Source of the DNA: an uncultured Sterolibacterium sp.
GTDB taxonomy: Bacteria; Pseudomonadota; Gammaproteobacteria; Burkholderiales; Rhodocyclaceae
Assembly: GCA_903904605.1 (NCBI GenBank)
Contig: CAIVDC010000094.1
Location: 1-64,000, forward strand
Reading direction: 5' to 3'
Length of the DNA stretch: 64,000 bases
A program made the position numbers and the translations under genes. Shown here in pieces: positions 17,601-27,055 of this stretch; position 1 is the first letter of the stretch; every line of letters begins with the position of its first letter. Below the pieces are notes generated by a model. It saw only the letters and a list, made by a program, of their open reading frames with translations, was not told where the DNA came from and did not search any database.

Positions 17601-18674
17601 ATGACGGCCTGGCGCCTGATCGATAGCGGCATCCTGCGCGCCGCCGAACATTTCGCCCTGAACCGTGCGCTGCTCGAGGCTCGCCGGCAGGGCGGGCCGA
17701 GCACGCTGCGCTTCCTCCGGTTCGCTCCCTCGGCGCTCCTGGGCTATCACCAGAGCGCCGAGCAGGAACTCAGGCTCGACGCTTGCACCGAACTGGGCAT
17801 AGACATCCAGCGTCGCATCAGCGGCGGCGGCGCCATCTTCATGGATGAGACCCAGTTCGGCTGGGAACTCTATCTCGATCGCGCGGATCTGGGCACGCGC
17901 GACATGAGCATCATCGCCCGGCGCATCTGCGAGGCGGCGGCGCGAGCCGTCAGCGGCTTCGGCATCGACGCCCGGTTTCGCCCGAGGAACGATATCGAGG
18001 TCGGCGGAAGGAAGATTTCCGGAACCGGCGGCGTTTTTGACGGCGATGCGCTGCTCTACCAAGGCACGCTTCTGGTAGAGTTCGATGTCGAGAAGATGCT
18101 GCGCATCCTGCGCGTCCCGGCCGAGAAACTTTCCGGCAAGGCGATTGCCGATGCCCGCGACCGGGTCGCCAGTCTAGCCGAGCTGCTCGGTTTTGCGCCG
18201 CCGCTCGATGAAGTCAAGGCCAGGCTGGAGCAGGCCTTCGGCGCCGAGTTCGGCGTCACCTTCCAGCCCGGGACGCCGAGCGAAGGGGAACTGGAGCTGT
18301 ACCGGGCGGCGTTGCCGGAGATCGACAGCCCCGCTTGGATAAACCTCGTGGGCAAGCCGCGCTCGGACCTGCCGATCCTCGAAGCCGCCAAGAAATTTCC
18401 CGGCGGCCTGCTGCGCGCGGCGCTCGCTTTCGATCGTCCGGGCGAGCGCATCAGGCAGGCATGGTTCACCGGCGACATGTTCGTCAATCCGCGCCGCACC
18501 ATTGCCGACCTCGAGGCGGCGTTGAAGAATGCCGCTGGCGCCGACGTGGCCGGCATCGTGCGCGATTTTTTTTCAACGCGCGATTGCGACATGTTGACCC
18601 TGACGCCCGATGACTTCATCATGGTGGTGCACCAGGCCATGGCGCAGGCGGGACCGGAGCGGACGCGGCCGTGA
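17601..18674 (+). CDS. lplA: Lipoate-protein ligase A family enzyme
   Basis: 357 residues. The LplA/LipB catalytic domain covers about residues 1-215, with RRISGGGAIF near 71-80 (the lipoate/octanoate loop), NDIEVGGRKISG near 133-144, where the lysine fits the catalytic position, and a capping C-terminal accessory domain to about 340. It activates lipoate with ATP and transfers it to a target lysine. It starts 11 bases after lbpA stops, which makes LbpA its probable substrate, as for the sulfur-oxidation-specific ligases. No lipoyl synthase gene (LipA or LipS1/S2) is in the window. Confidence 0.88.
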   Translation: MTAWRLIDSGILRAAEHFALNRALLEARRQGGPSTLRFLRFAPSALLGYHQSAEQELRLDACTELGIDIQRRISGGGAIFMDETQFGWELYLDRADLGTRDMSIIARRICEAAARAVSGFGIDARFRPRNDIEVGGRKISGTGGVFDGDALLYQGTLLVEFDVEKMLRILRVPAEKLSGKAIADARDRVASLAELLGFAPPLDEVKARLEQAFGAEFGVTFQPGTPSEGELELYRAALPEIDSPAWINLVGKPRSDLPILEAAKKFPGGLLRAALAFDRPGERIRQAWFTGDMFVNPRRTIADLEAALKNAAGADVAGIVRDFFSTRDCDMLTLTPDDFIMVVHQAMAQAGPERTRP

Positions 18675-18816
18675 GCGACGGTCCTCTTTAATTCTATTGG
18701 CTTATAAAGATAATTTCTTTGCTATTAAAGCAACGCTTGTCCCATCATCCCGAAACTAGTTCAAACATGAGTCAACCGAGCGCGGCAGCCGCCGAGCCTG
18801 CCTGAGGAGAAAGCAT

Positions 18817-19431
18817 ATGGGTGCGACGCCCGAGATAGCCGTCATAGACGATCTGATCAGGCAAAGGCTTGATGAGATATTGCCGCAGCGGATAGAAGCG
18901 CAACTCCAAGCGCGCGAAGAGAGCCGCACGCCCTCCATGGCCATCATCGCCACCAAGGGCACGCTCGACTGGGCCTATCCGCCCTTCATTCTCGGCTCGA
19001 CCGCCGCAGCCTTGGGCTGGGACGTGTCGATCTTCTTCACCTTCTACGGCCTCAATCTGCTGAAGAAGGATATCTCCGATCTCAAGGTGAGCCCCCTGGG
19101 AAATCCGGGCATGCCGATGAAAATGCCCTTCGGCCCCGGCTGGTTCAAGGAGTTGAACTGGAATATTCCGAATCTGCTCCAGGCCGGCATTCCCGGCTTC
19201 GAATCGGTAGCGACCTTACTGATGAAGCAGACCATCAAGAATACCGGTGTGGCCAGCATCGAGGAACTGCGCTCGCTTTCCCAGGAGGCCGGAGTCAAGT
19301 TCATCGCCTGCCAGATGACCGTGGAGTTGTTCGGCTTCAATCACGACGACTTCATTGCCGACGTCGATTACGCCGGTGCCGCGACCTTCCTGCCCGTTGC
19401 GCAGAAATCCGATGTCAGCCTTTTCATGTAG
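18817..19431 (+). CDS. DsrE/DsrF-like protein of the DsrE3 group
   Basis: 204 residues. A DsrE-like alpha/beta domain covers about residues 40-204, with MAIIATKGTLDWAYPPFILG at its start and FIACQMTVELFG near 162-173. C165 in that segment is the only cysteine and the probable persulfide site. The N-terminal 40 residues form a charged helix. DsrE3-type proteins exchange sulfane sulfur with TusA. GAGGAG stands just upstream of ATG 18817. The 142 bases before it are AT-rich and probably carry a promoter, but no hexamer pair is convincing; they also contain an 11-codon open frame that I do not count as a gene. Confidence 0.88.
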   Translation: MGATPEIAVIDDLIRQRLDEILPQRIEAQLQAREESRTPSMAIIATKGTLDWAYPPFILGSTAAALGWDVSIFFTFYGLNLLKKDISDLKVSPLGNPGMPMKMPFGPGWFKELNWNIPNLLQAGIPGFESVATLLMKQTIKNTGVASIEELRSLSQEAGVKFIACQMTVELFGFNHDDFIADVDYAGAATFLPVAQKSDVSLFM

Positions 19432-19514
19432 CACCCGCAGCATCTCGATAAAAGCGCTTTGAGTCGTTCCCGTCAGCAGGAACCCAATAGAATCCCCAAG
19501 GGGAAGGAGAAATC

Positions 19515-20786
19515 ATGAAAGTGAAAAGAATCATTTCGCTGCTCGCCATCTGCGCGATGGCCGGCCCGGCCCTGGCGACTGACGGCTATTTCTCGGATGG
19601 CTACGGCATCAAGGCCAAGGGTATGGCCGGCGTCGCCATTGCCCTGCCGCAGGACGCCCTGGCCGCTGCCAACAATCCGGCGGGCATGGTCATGGTCGGC
19701 GACCGGGTCGATATGGGCCTCGATTGGTTCAGACCGACGCGCGGCGCCGATATCGTCGGCAATGGCGCCGGCTTGAACGGAAGCTACAGCGCCAACGACA
19801 AGCAGAATTTCTTCATCCCCGAGTTCGGCTACAACAAGATGCTGGGCTCCGACATGTCGGCCGGTATTTCCGTCTATGGCAACGGCGGCATGAATACCCG
19901 TTATGCAAACAACCCGTTTGCGGCCGGCGCGCTTGCCACTTATGGCGGCAAGAGTCCTGGGGGGATCAACCTCGAGCAGTTATTCATTGCGCCGACCTTC
20001 GCCATGAAGGTGAACAAGAGCAACGCCCTTGGCGTCTCCCTGGTCTTTGCCCAGCAGCGCTTCGGCGCCACCGGCCTGCAGGCATTCACTGCAAACCCGG
20101 CTTGGTCGGTCAGTCCCGGCAACATCACTGACCGCGGCAACGATACGACCACAGGGTGGGGATTGCGTCTGGGCTGGACCGGTCACGTGGCCGACAACGT
20201 CACGCTGGGCGCGACCTATGCGTCGAAGATCAAGGGCAAGTTCAGCGCATACCAAGGCCTCTTTGCCGAAGGCGGCGAATTCGACATTCCCGAGAACTAT
20301 GGCGTGGGCATTGCAGTCAAGGCGATGCCGCAACTGACGGTGGGGGCCGATGTCAAACAGATCAATTACAGCAAGAGCCGCTCCGTCGGCAACAATGTCG
20401 ACTGCTTCTTCGCCGGAACTTGCCAGTTGGGCGCCGCCAATGGCCCTGGCTTCGGCTGGCGCAATACCACGGTCTACAAGCTCGCAGCAAGCTACGAGTA
20501 CAGCAAGAACCTGACGCTGCGCGCCGGCTATAGCTACAACAAGCAGCCGATTTCCCAGAACCAGACCTTCTTCAACATCCTGGCGCCGGGCGTGGTCGAG
20601 GACCATCTGACCTTGGGTGCGACCTGGATCCTGGCCAACAGGAACGAGTTGAGCCTCGCCTATATGCACGCGTTCAACAAAGATGTTCCCGGCGCCAATT
20701 CGATCGCGGCACCTTTCGGCGGCGGCAATGCCAACCTGCACATGTATGAAGACTCGCTGGGCATCGCCTACGGCATCAAGTTCTAG
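19515..20786 (+). CDS. Outer-membrane transport protein, OMPP1/FadL/TodX family
   Basis: 423 residues. A signal peptide with probable cleavage after ALA (residue 21) precedes the FadL-type hatch region (GIKAKGMAGVAIALPQDALAAANNPAGM) and alternating beta-strands ending in YGIKF, a usual outer-membrane C-terminus. FadL proteins are 14-strand barrels that let hydrophobic molecules diffuse laterally into the membrane. GGAGAAATC precedes the ATG. It follows dsrE3 by 83 bases and a terminator comes after it. Its place among sulfur-relay genes suggests import of a hydrophobic sulfur species, which is inference; fatty acid or hydrocarbon uptake is the default family role. Confidence 0.88.
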   Translation: MKVKRIISLLAICAMAGPALATDGYFSDGYGIKAKGMAGVAIALPQDALAAANNPAGMVMVGDRVDMGLDWFRPTRGADIVGNGAGLNGSYSANDKQNFFIPEFGYNKMLGSDMSAGISVYGNGGMNTRYANNPFAAGALATYGGKSPGGINLEQLFIAPTFAMKVNKSNALGVSLVFAQQRFGATGLQAFTANPAWSVSPGNITDRGNDTTTGWGLRLGWTGHVADNVTLGATYASKIKGKFSAYQGLFAEGGEFDIPENYGVGIAVKAMPQLTVGADVKQINYSKSRSVGNNVDCFFAGTCQLGAANGPGFGWRNTTVYKLAASYEYSKNLTLRAGYSYNKQPISQNQTFFNILAPGVVEDHLTLGATWILANRNELSLAYMHAFNKDVPGANSIAAPFGGGNANLHMYEDSLGIAYGIKF

Positions 20787-20813
20787 CCGTCGCGGAATGC
20801 TTTAGCTTCAAAC

Positions 20814-20851
20814 GGGGCTGAAGGCGGAAGCGCTTTCAGCCTCTTTTATTT
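20814..20851 (+). terminator. Rho-independent terminator after the FadL-like gene
   Basis: A 13-bp stem (20814-20826 with 20831-20843, two G-U pairs) with loop GAAG, followed by TTTTATTT. It ends 21 bases before the next ATG. Confidence 0.85.
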
Positions 20852-20871
20852 GCCAATGCAGGAGGAAAGTC

Positions 20872-21777
20872 ATGTCGAGAATCGTGAGAAGCCTGGGCAT
20901 CCTGGTCATGGCCCTGAGCGCGGCGCTTGCATTTGCCCAGGATGCAGTCCTGAAACCATTCGTTCTGGCTTCGAAGGGACCTGGTGAACTGGCGCAGAAG
21001 GTCGAGGGCGCCAAGGCGGCACTCGCTGCTGCCGGATTTATCGTGGCCGGCAGTTATGTTCCTTACGCCAACACGACCATCATCGTGGTGACCAACGATG
21101 AACTGAAGAATACGGCGGCAAAGTCAGAGCTTGGCGGCTTCGGCGCTGCCATGCGCGTTGCTGTGACCAAGGTCCGTGACGAGGTGCAGGTGTCTTATAC
21201 CAATCCTCCCTACTGGGCGAATATCTACCGCATGAGCGGAAACCTCAAGGAGACCAACGCGCAACTGCAGGCGGCGCTGGGCAGGGTTGAGGAGTTCGGT
21301 GCCAAGGGCATGAGCCCGGCTCAACTGCGCAAATACCATTACACCTTCGGCATGGAGTATTTCGATGAGCCCAGCGTCCTCGCCAGCTACGACAGCTTTG
21401 ATGCGGCGGTGAAGGCGGTCGAGGCCGGCCTGGCCGCCGGCAAGCAGGGGGTCACCAAGGTCTATCGCATCGATCTCCCGGGCAAGAAGGAGAGTCTGTT
21501 CGGCGTGGCCATGAAGGGCGAAGGCGATAACAAAATGATGGACGACCAGTACCTGATGAGCGAAATAGACTTCAAGGACGTCAAATCGGCTGCCCACCTG
21601 CCCTACGACATCCTGGTCTCAGGCAACAAGGTGCTCGCCTTGTACGCGCGCTTTCGCATTGCGGCCAGCTTCCCTGATCTCTCGATGATGGGGTCGAACA
21701 GCTTCATGAACATCATGGCGTCTCCCGAGGCCATCCGCAAGGCGCTGGCGCTGACCGTCGGCGGCAAGGGGGACTAG
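20872..21777 (+). CDS. Secreted protein of unknown function (301 aa)
   Basis: A signal peptide (about residues 1-23, ALAFAQ) is followed by a soluble domain of about 278 residues without cysteines, so it is probably periplasmic. The segment from about 25 to 130 ([33 protein letters not shown]) reads like a ferredoxin-like alpha/beta fold. The second half resumes with another alpha/beta segment ([20 protein letters not shown]...[18 protein letters not shown]), so two related domains are possible. I do not recognise the family. GGAGG stands upstream. Its stop codon overlaps that of valS on the other strand. It follows the FadL-like gene but is separated from it by a terminator. Confidence 0.8.
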   Translation: MSRIVRSLGILVMALSAALAFAQDAVLKPFVLASKGPGELAQKVEGAKAALAAAGFIVAGSYVPYANTTIIVVTNDELKNTAAKSELGGFGAAMRVAVTKVRDEVQVSYTNPPYWANIYRMSGNLKETNAQLQAALGRVEEFGAKGMSPAQLRKYHYTFGMEYFDEPSVLASYDSFDAAVKAVEAGLAAGKQGVTKVYRIDLPGKKESLFGVAMKGEGDNKMMDDQYLMSEIDFKDVKSAAHLPYDILVSGNKVLALYARFRIAASFPDLSMMGSNSFMNIMASPEAIRKALALTVGGKGD

Positions 21778-24569
21778 GCCAGGCGTTCGAATTGGGCGAG
21801 CAGCTTCTCCGCGAGGGCTGAAAAACCGGCCAGGCGTTCGCGTTCCTGCGCCACGACCTGGGCGGGTGCGCGCTCGACGAAGGAAGCGGTCGCCAACTTG
21901 GCTTCTGCCTTGAGGATCTCGGCCTTCACCCGGGCGATTTCCTTGGCGATCCGTTCGCGCTCGGCCGCGATGTCGATCTCGATCTTCAGCATCAGGCGGA
22001 ATTCGCCGACAATCTGCACCGGCGCGTCGCCCGGCGGCAGTTCCGCTGCGGCCGTGACGCCTTCCAGGCGAGCGAGCGCCTGGAGATAGGGCGCGAAGGC
22101 CGCTATCGTCGCCGCATCGCCGGTGGCGATCGCCGGCACCTTCTGCCCCGGCGAAAGGTTCATCTCGCCGCGCAGGCTGCGGCAGGCGTTGATCATCTGC
22201 TTGAGAAGCTCGATGCGGGCTTCCGCCTGAAGGTCTAACTTCTCCTGCTGCGACTGGGGATAGGGTTGCCCCATGATCGAGTCGCCGGACTTCCCGGCGA
22301 GCGTCTTCACCGATTGCCAAAGCTCCTCGGTGATGAAGGGAATCAGGGGATGGGCCAGGCGCAGCATGGTCTCGAGCACGCGGACCAGGGTGCGCCGGGT
22401 GGCCCGTTGCTGATCTGGGTTGCCGTGCTGCAGCTGCACCTTGGCCAGTTCCAGATACCAGTCGCAGTATTCGTCCCAGATGAATTCATACATCGTGCGG
22501 GCGATGAGATCGAAGCGGTATTCCGTGAAATACCCGGCGATGTCTGCCTCGGCGCGCTGCAGGCGGCTCACGATCCAGCGGTCGGCCGCGGAATATTCGC
22601 GCGGCAGATCTTCATCGAGACCGACGTCCTGGCTCTCGCAGTTCATCAGCATGAAGCGTGTCGCGTTCCACAGCTTGTTGCAGAAGTTTCGATAGCCTTC
22701 GCAACGCTGAAGGTCGAACTTGATGTCGCGGCCGGGGCTGGCCAGGCTGGCGAAAGTGAAGCGCAACGCGTCGGTGCCGAAGGCGGGAATCCCCGCCGGG
22801 AATTCCCGGCGCGTGCGCTTCTCGATCTGCGCGGCCTGCCTGGGATTCATCAGGCCGGTGGTCCGCTTCTTGACCAGTTCTTCGACGCCGATACCGTCGA
22901 TCAGGTCGATCGGGTCGAGCACGTTGCCTTTCGATTTCGACATCTTCTGGCCTTCGGCATCGCGGATCAGGCCGTGCACGAAGACTTCGCGGAAGGGAAT
23001 CCGGCCGGTGATGTGCTTGGTCATCATCACCATCCGCGCGACCCAGAAGAAAATGATGTCGAAGCCCGTAACCAGCACCGAGGAGGGCAGGTAGAGGTCG
23101 AGGGCATCGTTGGACTTGGCCGGATAGTCAGGCGTCCAGTCGAGGGTGGAGAAGGGCCACAGCGCCGATGAATACCAGGTGTCGAGGACATCAGGATCCC
23201 GCGCCAGCCCGCCTGTGTAGCCGTCCCTGGCGGCCAGTTCGTAAGCCTCCGCTTCGTCGTGGGCGACGAAAAAGCGTCCGTCGTCGGCGTACCAGGCGGG
23301 AATCTGGTGGCCCCACCAGAGTTGCCGCGAGATGCACCAGTCCTGGATGTTGTTGAGCCACTGGTTGTAGGTATTGACCCAGTTCTCGGGAACGAACTTG
23401 ATCTCGCCGCCGGCCACGCAGTCGAGCGCCTTCTGCGTGATGCTCAGACCGTTGGCATCGGCCTTGCTCATGGCGACGAACCACTGGTCGGTGAGCATGG
23501 GTTCGATCACCGCATGGGTTCTGTCGCCGCGCGGCACCGTCAATTTGTGCGGCTTGACCGATTCGAGCAGGCCCTCGCTCTCGAGATCGGCGATGATCTG
23601 TCGGCGTGCGTCATAACGGTCCATGCCCCGGTATTTCTCCGGACCATGCTCGTTGATGCGCGCATTGACGGTGAAAATCGAGATCGGGATCAGCTGGTGT
23701 CGATGGCCGACCTGCCAGTCGTTGAAGTCGTGGGCGGGCGTGATCTTGACGCAGCCGGTGCCGAACTCGCGGTCCACATAACTATCGGCGATGATCGGAA
23801 TGCGGCGCCCGGTCAGCGGCAGCAGGACCTGCTTGCCGATCAGCGCCATATAGCGTTCGTCGTCGGGATTGACCGCGACCGCGACGTCGCCCAGCATGGT
23901 TTCCGGACGCGTGGTGGCGACGACCAGACTGCCCGGGCCATCGGCGAGCGGATAACGGATATGCCACATGAAGCCGTCTTCGTCGACATTCACGACTTCC
24001 AGGTCCGAGACCGCGGTGAGCAGTTCCGGATCCCAGTTCACCAGCCGCTTGCCGCGATAGATCAGGCCTTCATTGTAGAGGCGGACGAAGGTCTCGGTGA
24101 CCGTCGTGGACAGTCCTTGATCCATGGTGAAGCGCTCGCGCGACCAGTCGGGCGAGGTGCCGAGGCGGCGCATCTGCCGGGTGATGGCCGAGCCCGATTC
24201 GGCCTTCCATTGCCACACGCGGGCGACGAACTCCTCGCGCCCCAGTTCCTGACGTGTCACGCCGGCGCCTTCGAGTTGGCGCTCGACCACGATCTGGGTG
24301 GCGATGCCGGCATGGTCGGTACCCGGTTGCCACAGCGTGTTCCAGCCTTTCATGCGGTGGTAGCGGGTCAGGGTGTCCATCAGGGTCTGCTGGAAACCGT
24401 GGCCCATGTGCAGCGTGCCCGTGACGTTGGGCGGCGGCAGCAGGATGCAGTAGGAGTCTTCCTTCGGCTTGCTGCGGTCGAGACCGGCCTTGAAATAGCC
24501 GTGACCTTCCCAGTATTCGTACCAGTGCCGCTCTATCGCGGCGGGATCGAAGCTCTTGTTGAGTTCCAT
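21774..24569 (-). CDS. valS: Valyl-tRNA synthetase
   Basis: 931 residues, a class I synthetase of normal length. It has the HIGH-type motif HMGHG in [14 protein letters not shown] near residues 47-60, the KMSKS motif near 547-551 (KMSKSKGN), the editing domain between them, an anticodon-binding domain, and the C-terminal coiled coil (about 865-931) typical of bacterial ValS. It attaches valine to tRNA-Val and hydrolyses mischarged threonine. It is the last gene of the pepA-holC-unknown-valS block, and its stop overlaps the convergent gene's stop within CTAG. Confidence 0.97.
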   Translation of the reverse strand: MELNKSFDPAAIERHWYEYWEGHGYFKAGLDRSKPKEDSYCILLPPPNVTGTLHMGHGFQQTLMDTLTRYHRMKGWNTLWQPGTDHAGIATQIVVERQLEGAGVTRQELGREEFVARVWQWKAESGSAITRQMRRLGTSPDWSRERFTMDQGLSTTVTETFVRLYNEGLIYRGKRLVNWDPELLTAVSDLEVVNVDEDGFMWHIRYPLADGPGSLVVATTRPETMLGDVAVAVNPDDERYMALIGKQVLLPLTGRRIPIIADSYVDREFGTGCVKITPAHDFNDWQVGHRHQLIPISIFTVNARINEHGPEKYRGMDRYDARRQIIADLESEGLLESVKPHKLTVPRGDRTHAVIEPMLTDQWFVAMSKADANGLSITQKALDCVAGGEIKFVPENWVNTYNQWLNNIQDWCISRQLWWGHQIPAWYADDGRFFVAHDEAEAYELAARDGYTGGLARDPDVLDTWYSSALWPFSTLDWTPDYPAKSNDALDLYLPSSVLVTGFDIIFFWVARMVMMTKHITGRIPFREVFVHGLIRDAEGQKMSKSKGNVLDPIDLIDGIGVEELVKKRTTGLMNPRQAAQIEKRTRREFPAGIPAFGTDALRFTFASLASPGRDIKFDLQRCEGYRNFCNKLWNATRFMLMNCESQDVGLDEDLPREYSAADRWIVSRLQRAEADIAGYFTEYRFDLIARTMYEFIWDEYCDWYLELAKVQLQHGNPDQQRATRRTLVRVLETMLRLAHPLIPFITEELWQSVKTLAGKSGDSIMGQPYPQSQQEKLDLQAEARIELLKQMINACRSLRGEMNLSPGQKVPAIATGDAATIAAFAPYLQALARLEGVTAAAELPPGDAPVQIVGEFRLMLKIEIDIAAERERIAKEIARVKAEILKAEAKLATASFVERAPAQVVAQERERLAGFSALAEKLLAQFERLA

Positions 24570-24625
24570 CGGCAGGTGTGGTGAGTGGGGGGGCGGAAGA
24601 GCCGGCGATTATACCGGAGCGCCCG

Positions 24626-25039
24626 TCACCCGGGCCTGTCGCCGTCGTCGGCAGGGTGCAGGATTTCGGTCAGGAGCGGCATCAGTTCGCTCCGGGCGCG
24701 GTGGCCGATCAGGGCGACGAGGTGGTCGGTGATGCCGTCCATGGCGAGTATCACCAATTGCGGCAATTGCTCGTCAAGCCATTTGTCCAACTGCCGGGCG
24801 AGCAAAGCATGGCGCTCGGCCAGCAGCCGGGCGACAGCGGGATCCGTGGCGGTTTCTCGGGCCGAGAACCGGGGCGGCCCGGCGCCGACCACTTCGGTCA
24901 GTAGCGGCAAGTCATCCGGATCGAAGTCGCCGCCCTTATCAAGTCCGGGAGCATCCTCGGCCGGCCGGCCGGCGGCGAACAGGCGCTGGCGCCGCATCAG
25001 CGCATCGGCCTGGTCGAGGAGGGAGTCCTCGTCGCTCAT
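24626..25039 (-). CDS. Protein of unknown function (137 aa) between holC and valS
   Basis: An acidic, helical, soluble protein (starts MSDEDSLLDQADALMRRQRLF). A Pro/Gly-rich linker near residues 40-60 separates an N-terminal helix from a C-terminal helical domain (LLARQLDKWLDEQLPQLVILAMDGITDHL). Its start overlaps the holC stop as ATGA, so it is coupled to the polymerase chi subunit gene. Small helical proteins at this position are common in betaproteobacteria, but I know of no function. Confidence 0.75.
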   Translation of the reverse strand: MSDEDSLLDQADALMRRQRLFAAGRPAEDAPGLDKGGDFDPDDLPLLTEVVGAGPPRFSARETATDPAVARLLAERHALLARQLDKWLDEQLPQLVILAMDGITDHLVALIGHRARSELMPLLTEILHPADDGDRPG

Positions 25040-25464
25040 TGAGCAACCGGGTCAAGCTTCCGGCTTTCCATATCATAGCCGCGGTCACGGTAAAACCTGA
25101 ACCGGTCGCGCGCCGGCAGCCGGTCCTCCTCGGCGCCGCTGACGATCTCGACAAGTTCGGAGAAGCGGGAAAAACCCGGCGGCACGTCGTTGGAGAGATT
25201 GAGCAGCCGTTCCTCCTGGGGCAGGGAATCGAGGCGGGCGGCGATCAGGACCGGTGTCCGAGCAGCGAGCGGGGAATCGGCGCGGCAATGCGGCAGGAAA
25301 CCGGTGGCCGGCGTGGTCCATAGCAGGCGATCAAGCTTCTCGGCGATTGCGGCGTCCGGCGCATAGACCAGCACCGCCTGCCGCTTCAGCTGAGCCTGTT
25401 GCAGCCAGGCCGCCGCAGCCTGCAGCCGGTCACTCGCGCCGTGGTAAAAGAAAACCTTGGTCAT
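25036..25464 (-). CDS. holC: DNA polymerase III chi subunit
   Basis: 142 residues from ATG 25464, which overlaps the pepA stop as ATGA. The N-terminus (MTKVFFYHGASDRLQAAAAWLQQA) and the later NLSNDVPPGFSRFSELVEIV segment are characteristic of HolC. Chi binds single-stranded-DNA-binding protein and links the clamp loader to the lagging strand. The pepA-holC-valS order is widely conserved in proteobacteria, which supports the assignment. Confidence 0.92.
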   Translation of the reverse strand: MTKVFFYHGASDRLQAAAAWLQQAQLKRQAVLVYAPDAAIAEKLDRLLWTTPATGFLPHCRADSPLAARTPVLIAARLDSLPQEERLLNLSNDVPPGFSRFSELVEIVSGAEEDRLPARDRFRFYRDRGYDMESRKLDPVAQ

Positions 25465-26954
25465 GCGATGCCGGCGCGTGCCAGCAGGAAGTGCGTCAAG
25501 AGCGGTACGGGGCGGCCGGTGGAACCTTTTTCCTTCCCGGATTTCCAGCCCGTCCCGGCGATATCCAGGTGCGCCCAGGCGAACTTCTTGGCATAGCGCG
25601 AAAGAAAACAGGCGGCGGTGATGCTGCCGGCAGGGCGGCCGCCGATGTTGGCCATATCGGCGAAGGGGCTTTTCAGTTGCTCCTGATAGTCTTCCCATAC
25701 CGGCATGTGCCAGGCACGGTCCCAGGCATTCTGTCCGGCGCTCAAAAGTTCACCGGCGAGAGCGTCATTGTTGGCGAACAGCCCTGTAGCGACATGGCCG
25801 AGCGCGATCACGCAGGCGCCAGTGAGCGTCGCCACATCGATCACGCATTCGGGATCGAAGCGCTCCGCGTAGGTCAGTGCATCGCAGAGGATCAGGCGGC
25901 CTTCGGCGTCCGTGTTGAGAATCTCGATGGTCTGCCCGGACATCGAAGTGACGATGTCGCCAGGCCTGCTGGCATTTCCGCCGGGCATGTTTTCGGCGCT
26001 CGGCACCAGTCCGATGACGTTCAGCGGCAGCTTCATCTTCGCCAGAGCCTTCATCGTGCCGAGTACGCTGGCGGCGCCGGACATGTCGTACTTCATCTCG
26101 TCCATCTCGGCGCCCGGCTTGAGCGAGATACCGCCGGAGTCGAAGGTGATGCCCTTGCCGACCAGCACGATTGGCTTTTGCCTGGCCTTGCCTCCGCTAT
26201 GGCGCAAAATGATGAATTTCGGCGGTTGGCGCGATCCGCGCGCGACTGACAAGAGCGAACCCATGCCCAGTTTTTCCATGTCCTTCTGCTCCAGGACCTC
26301 GACCTTGAGGCCGCCCTCCCGGGTCAGCGCCTTGGCCTGATCGGCGATATAGCCCGGTGTGCAGATGTTGCCGGGCAGATTGCCCAAGTCCTTGGCCAGG
26401 CTCATGCCGGCGGCAATGGCTTGGCCCTGGGCCAGTGCGGCCTCGGCATCGGCCAGATCGGCGCGGCTTTCGACGATCAGGGTGACTTTGCGCAACGGTC
26501 GTCGCACTTCGTCCTTCTTGGACTTGAAGCGATCGAAGCGGTAGAGCGTGGCTTGCATCACCAGCGCGGCCTGGCGGACGCGCCAGGCTATGCCGTGCTC
26601 ATTGACGGCGAGTTCGGTGAGGTACAGGGTGCCGTCGAAGGCGCCGGTTTCGTTCAGTGCTCTAGTTGCCGTGGCGACGGCCTGGAGGTACTCCTTCTCG
26701 CGAAACGCCTCTTCCTTGCCCAGGCCGACCAGCAGTACCCGGTCGCAGAGCGTGCCGGGGACGTTGTGCAGCAGCAAGGTGGTGCCGGCCTTGCCTTCCA
26801 TGTCGCCCCGGCGGAGAAGGTCGATCACATAATTCTTTGCCGCATTGTTGAGAATTTCGCCGGGCAAGGTCAGTTTGCGCGGTTCGAACACGCCGATCAC
26901 GACACAGGCACTACGCTGTTTCTCCGGACTACCGCTTTTTATGCTAAATTCCAC
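25461..26954 (-). CDS. pepA: Leucyl aminopeptidase (cytosol aminopeptidase, M17)
   Basis: 497 residues. The M17 C-terminal domain carries the metal-binding signature NTDAEGRLILCDALTYAE near residues 343-360, and the catalytic lysine is in LVGKGITFDSGG near 258-269. It is a hexameric, dimanganese/dizinc aminopeptidase; E. coli PepA also binds DNA. The start is GTG 26954 with GAGGAG six bases upstream. A longer in-frame extension to 27041 would cross the divergent lptF promoter region and is rejected. It is the first gene of the pepA-holC-unknown-valS operon. Confidence 0.96.
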   Translation of the reverse strand: MEFSIKSGSPEKQRSACVVIGVFEPRKLTLPGEILNNAAKNYVIDLLRRGDMEGKAGTTLLLHNVPGTLCDRVLLVGLGKEEAFREKEYLQAVATATRALNETGAFDGTLYLTELAVNEHGIAWRVRQAALVMQATLYRFDRFKSKKDEVRRPLRKVTLIVESRADLADAEAALAQGQAIAAGMSLAKDLGNLPGNICTPGYIADQAKALTREGGLKVEVLEQKDMEKLGMGSLLSVARGSRQPPKFIILRHSGGKARQKPIVLVGKGITFDSGGISLKPGAEMDEMKYDMSGAASVLGTMKALAKMKLPLNVIGLVPSAENMPGGNASRPGDIVTSMSGQTIEILNTDAEGRLILCDALTYAERFDPECVIDVATLTGACVIALGHVATGLFANNDALAGELLSAGQNAWDRAWHMPVWEDYQEQLKSPFADMANIGGRPAGSITAACFLSRYAKKFAWAHLDIAGTGWKSGKEKGSTGRPVPLLTHFLLARAGIA

Positions 26955-27055
26955 GCAATACTCCTCAGATGGTGTGGGGAACTGCCGTTGTCGATGGTAG
27001 AAAACGGCGAACCTTTCGATTATCCCCAGACTTCCCGTCAAAAGTCAAAGCCGAC

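Noticed and set aside
18765-18803. 12-codon open frame just before dsrE3 (MSQPSAAAEPA then stop)
   Set aside because: It has no ribosome-binding site or recognisable feature; its TGA overlaps the dsrE3 ribosome-binding region. It is probably chance.
21774-21777. Overlapping stop codons of the secreted unknown gene and valS (CTAG)
   Set aside because: A neat convergent overlap, but commonplace in compact genomes and with no functional implication by itself.
23259-24584. 441-codon open frame antisense to valS
   Set aside because: It is opposite a highly conserved housekeeping gene; composition and position fit a GC-driven shadow frame.
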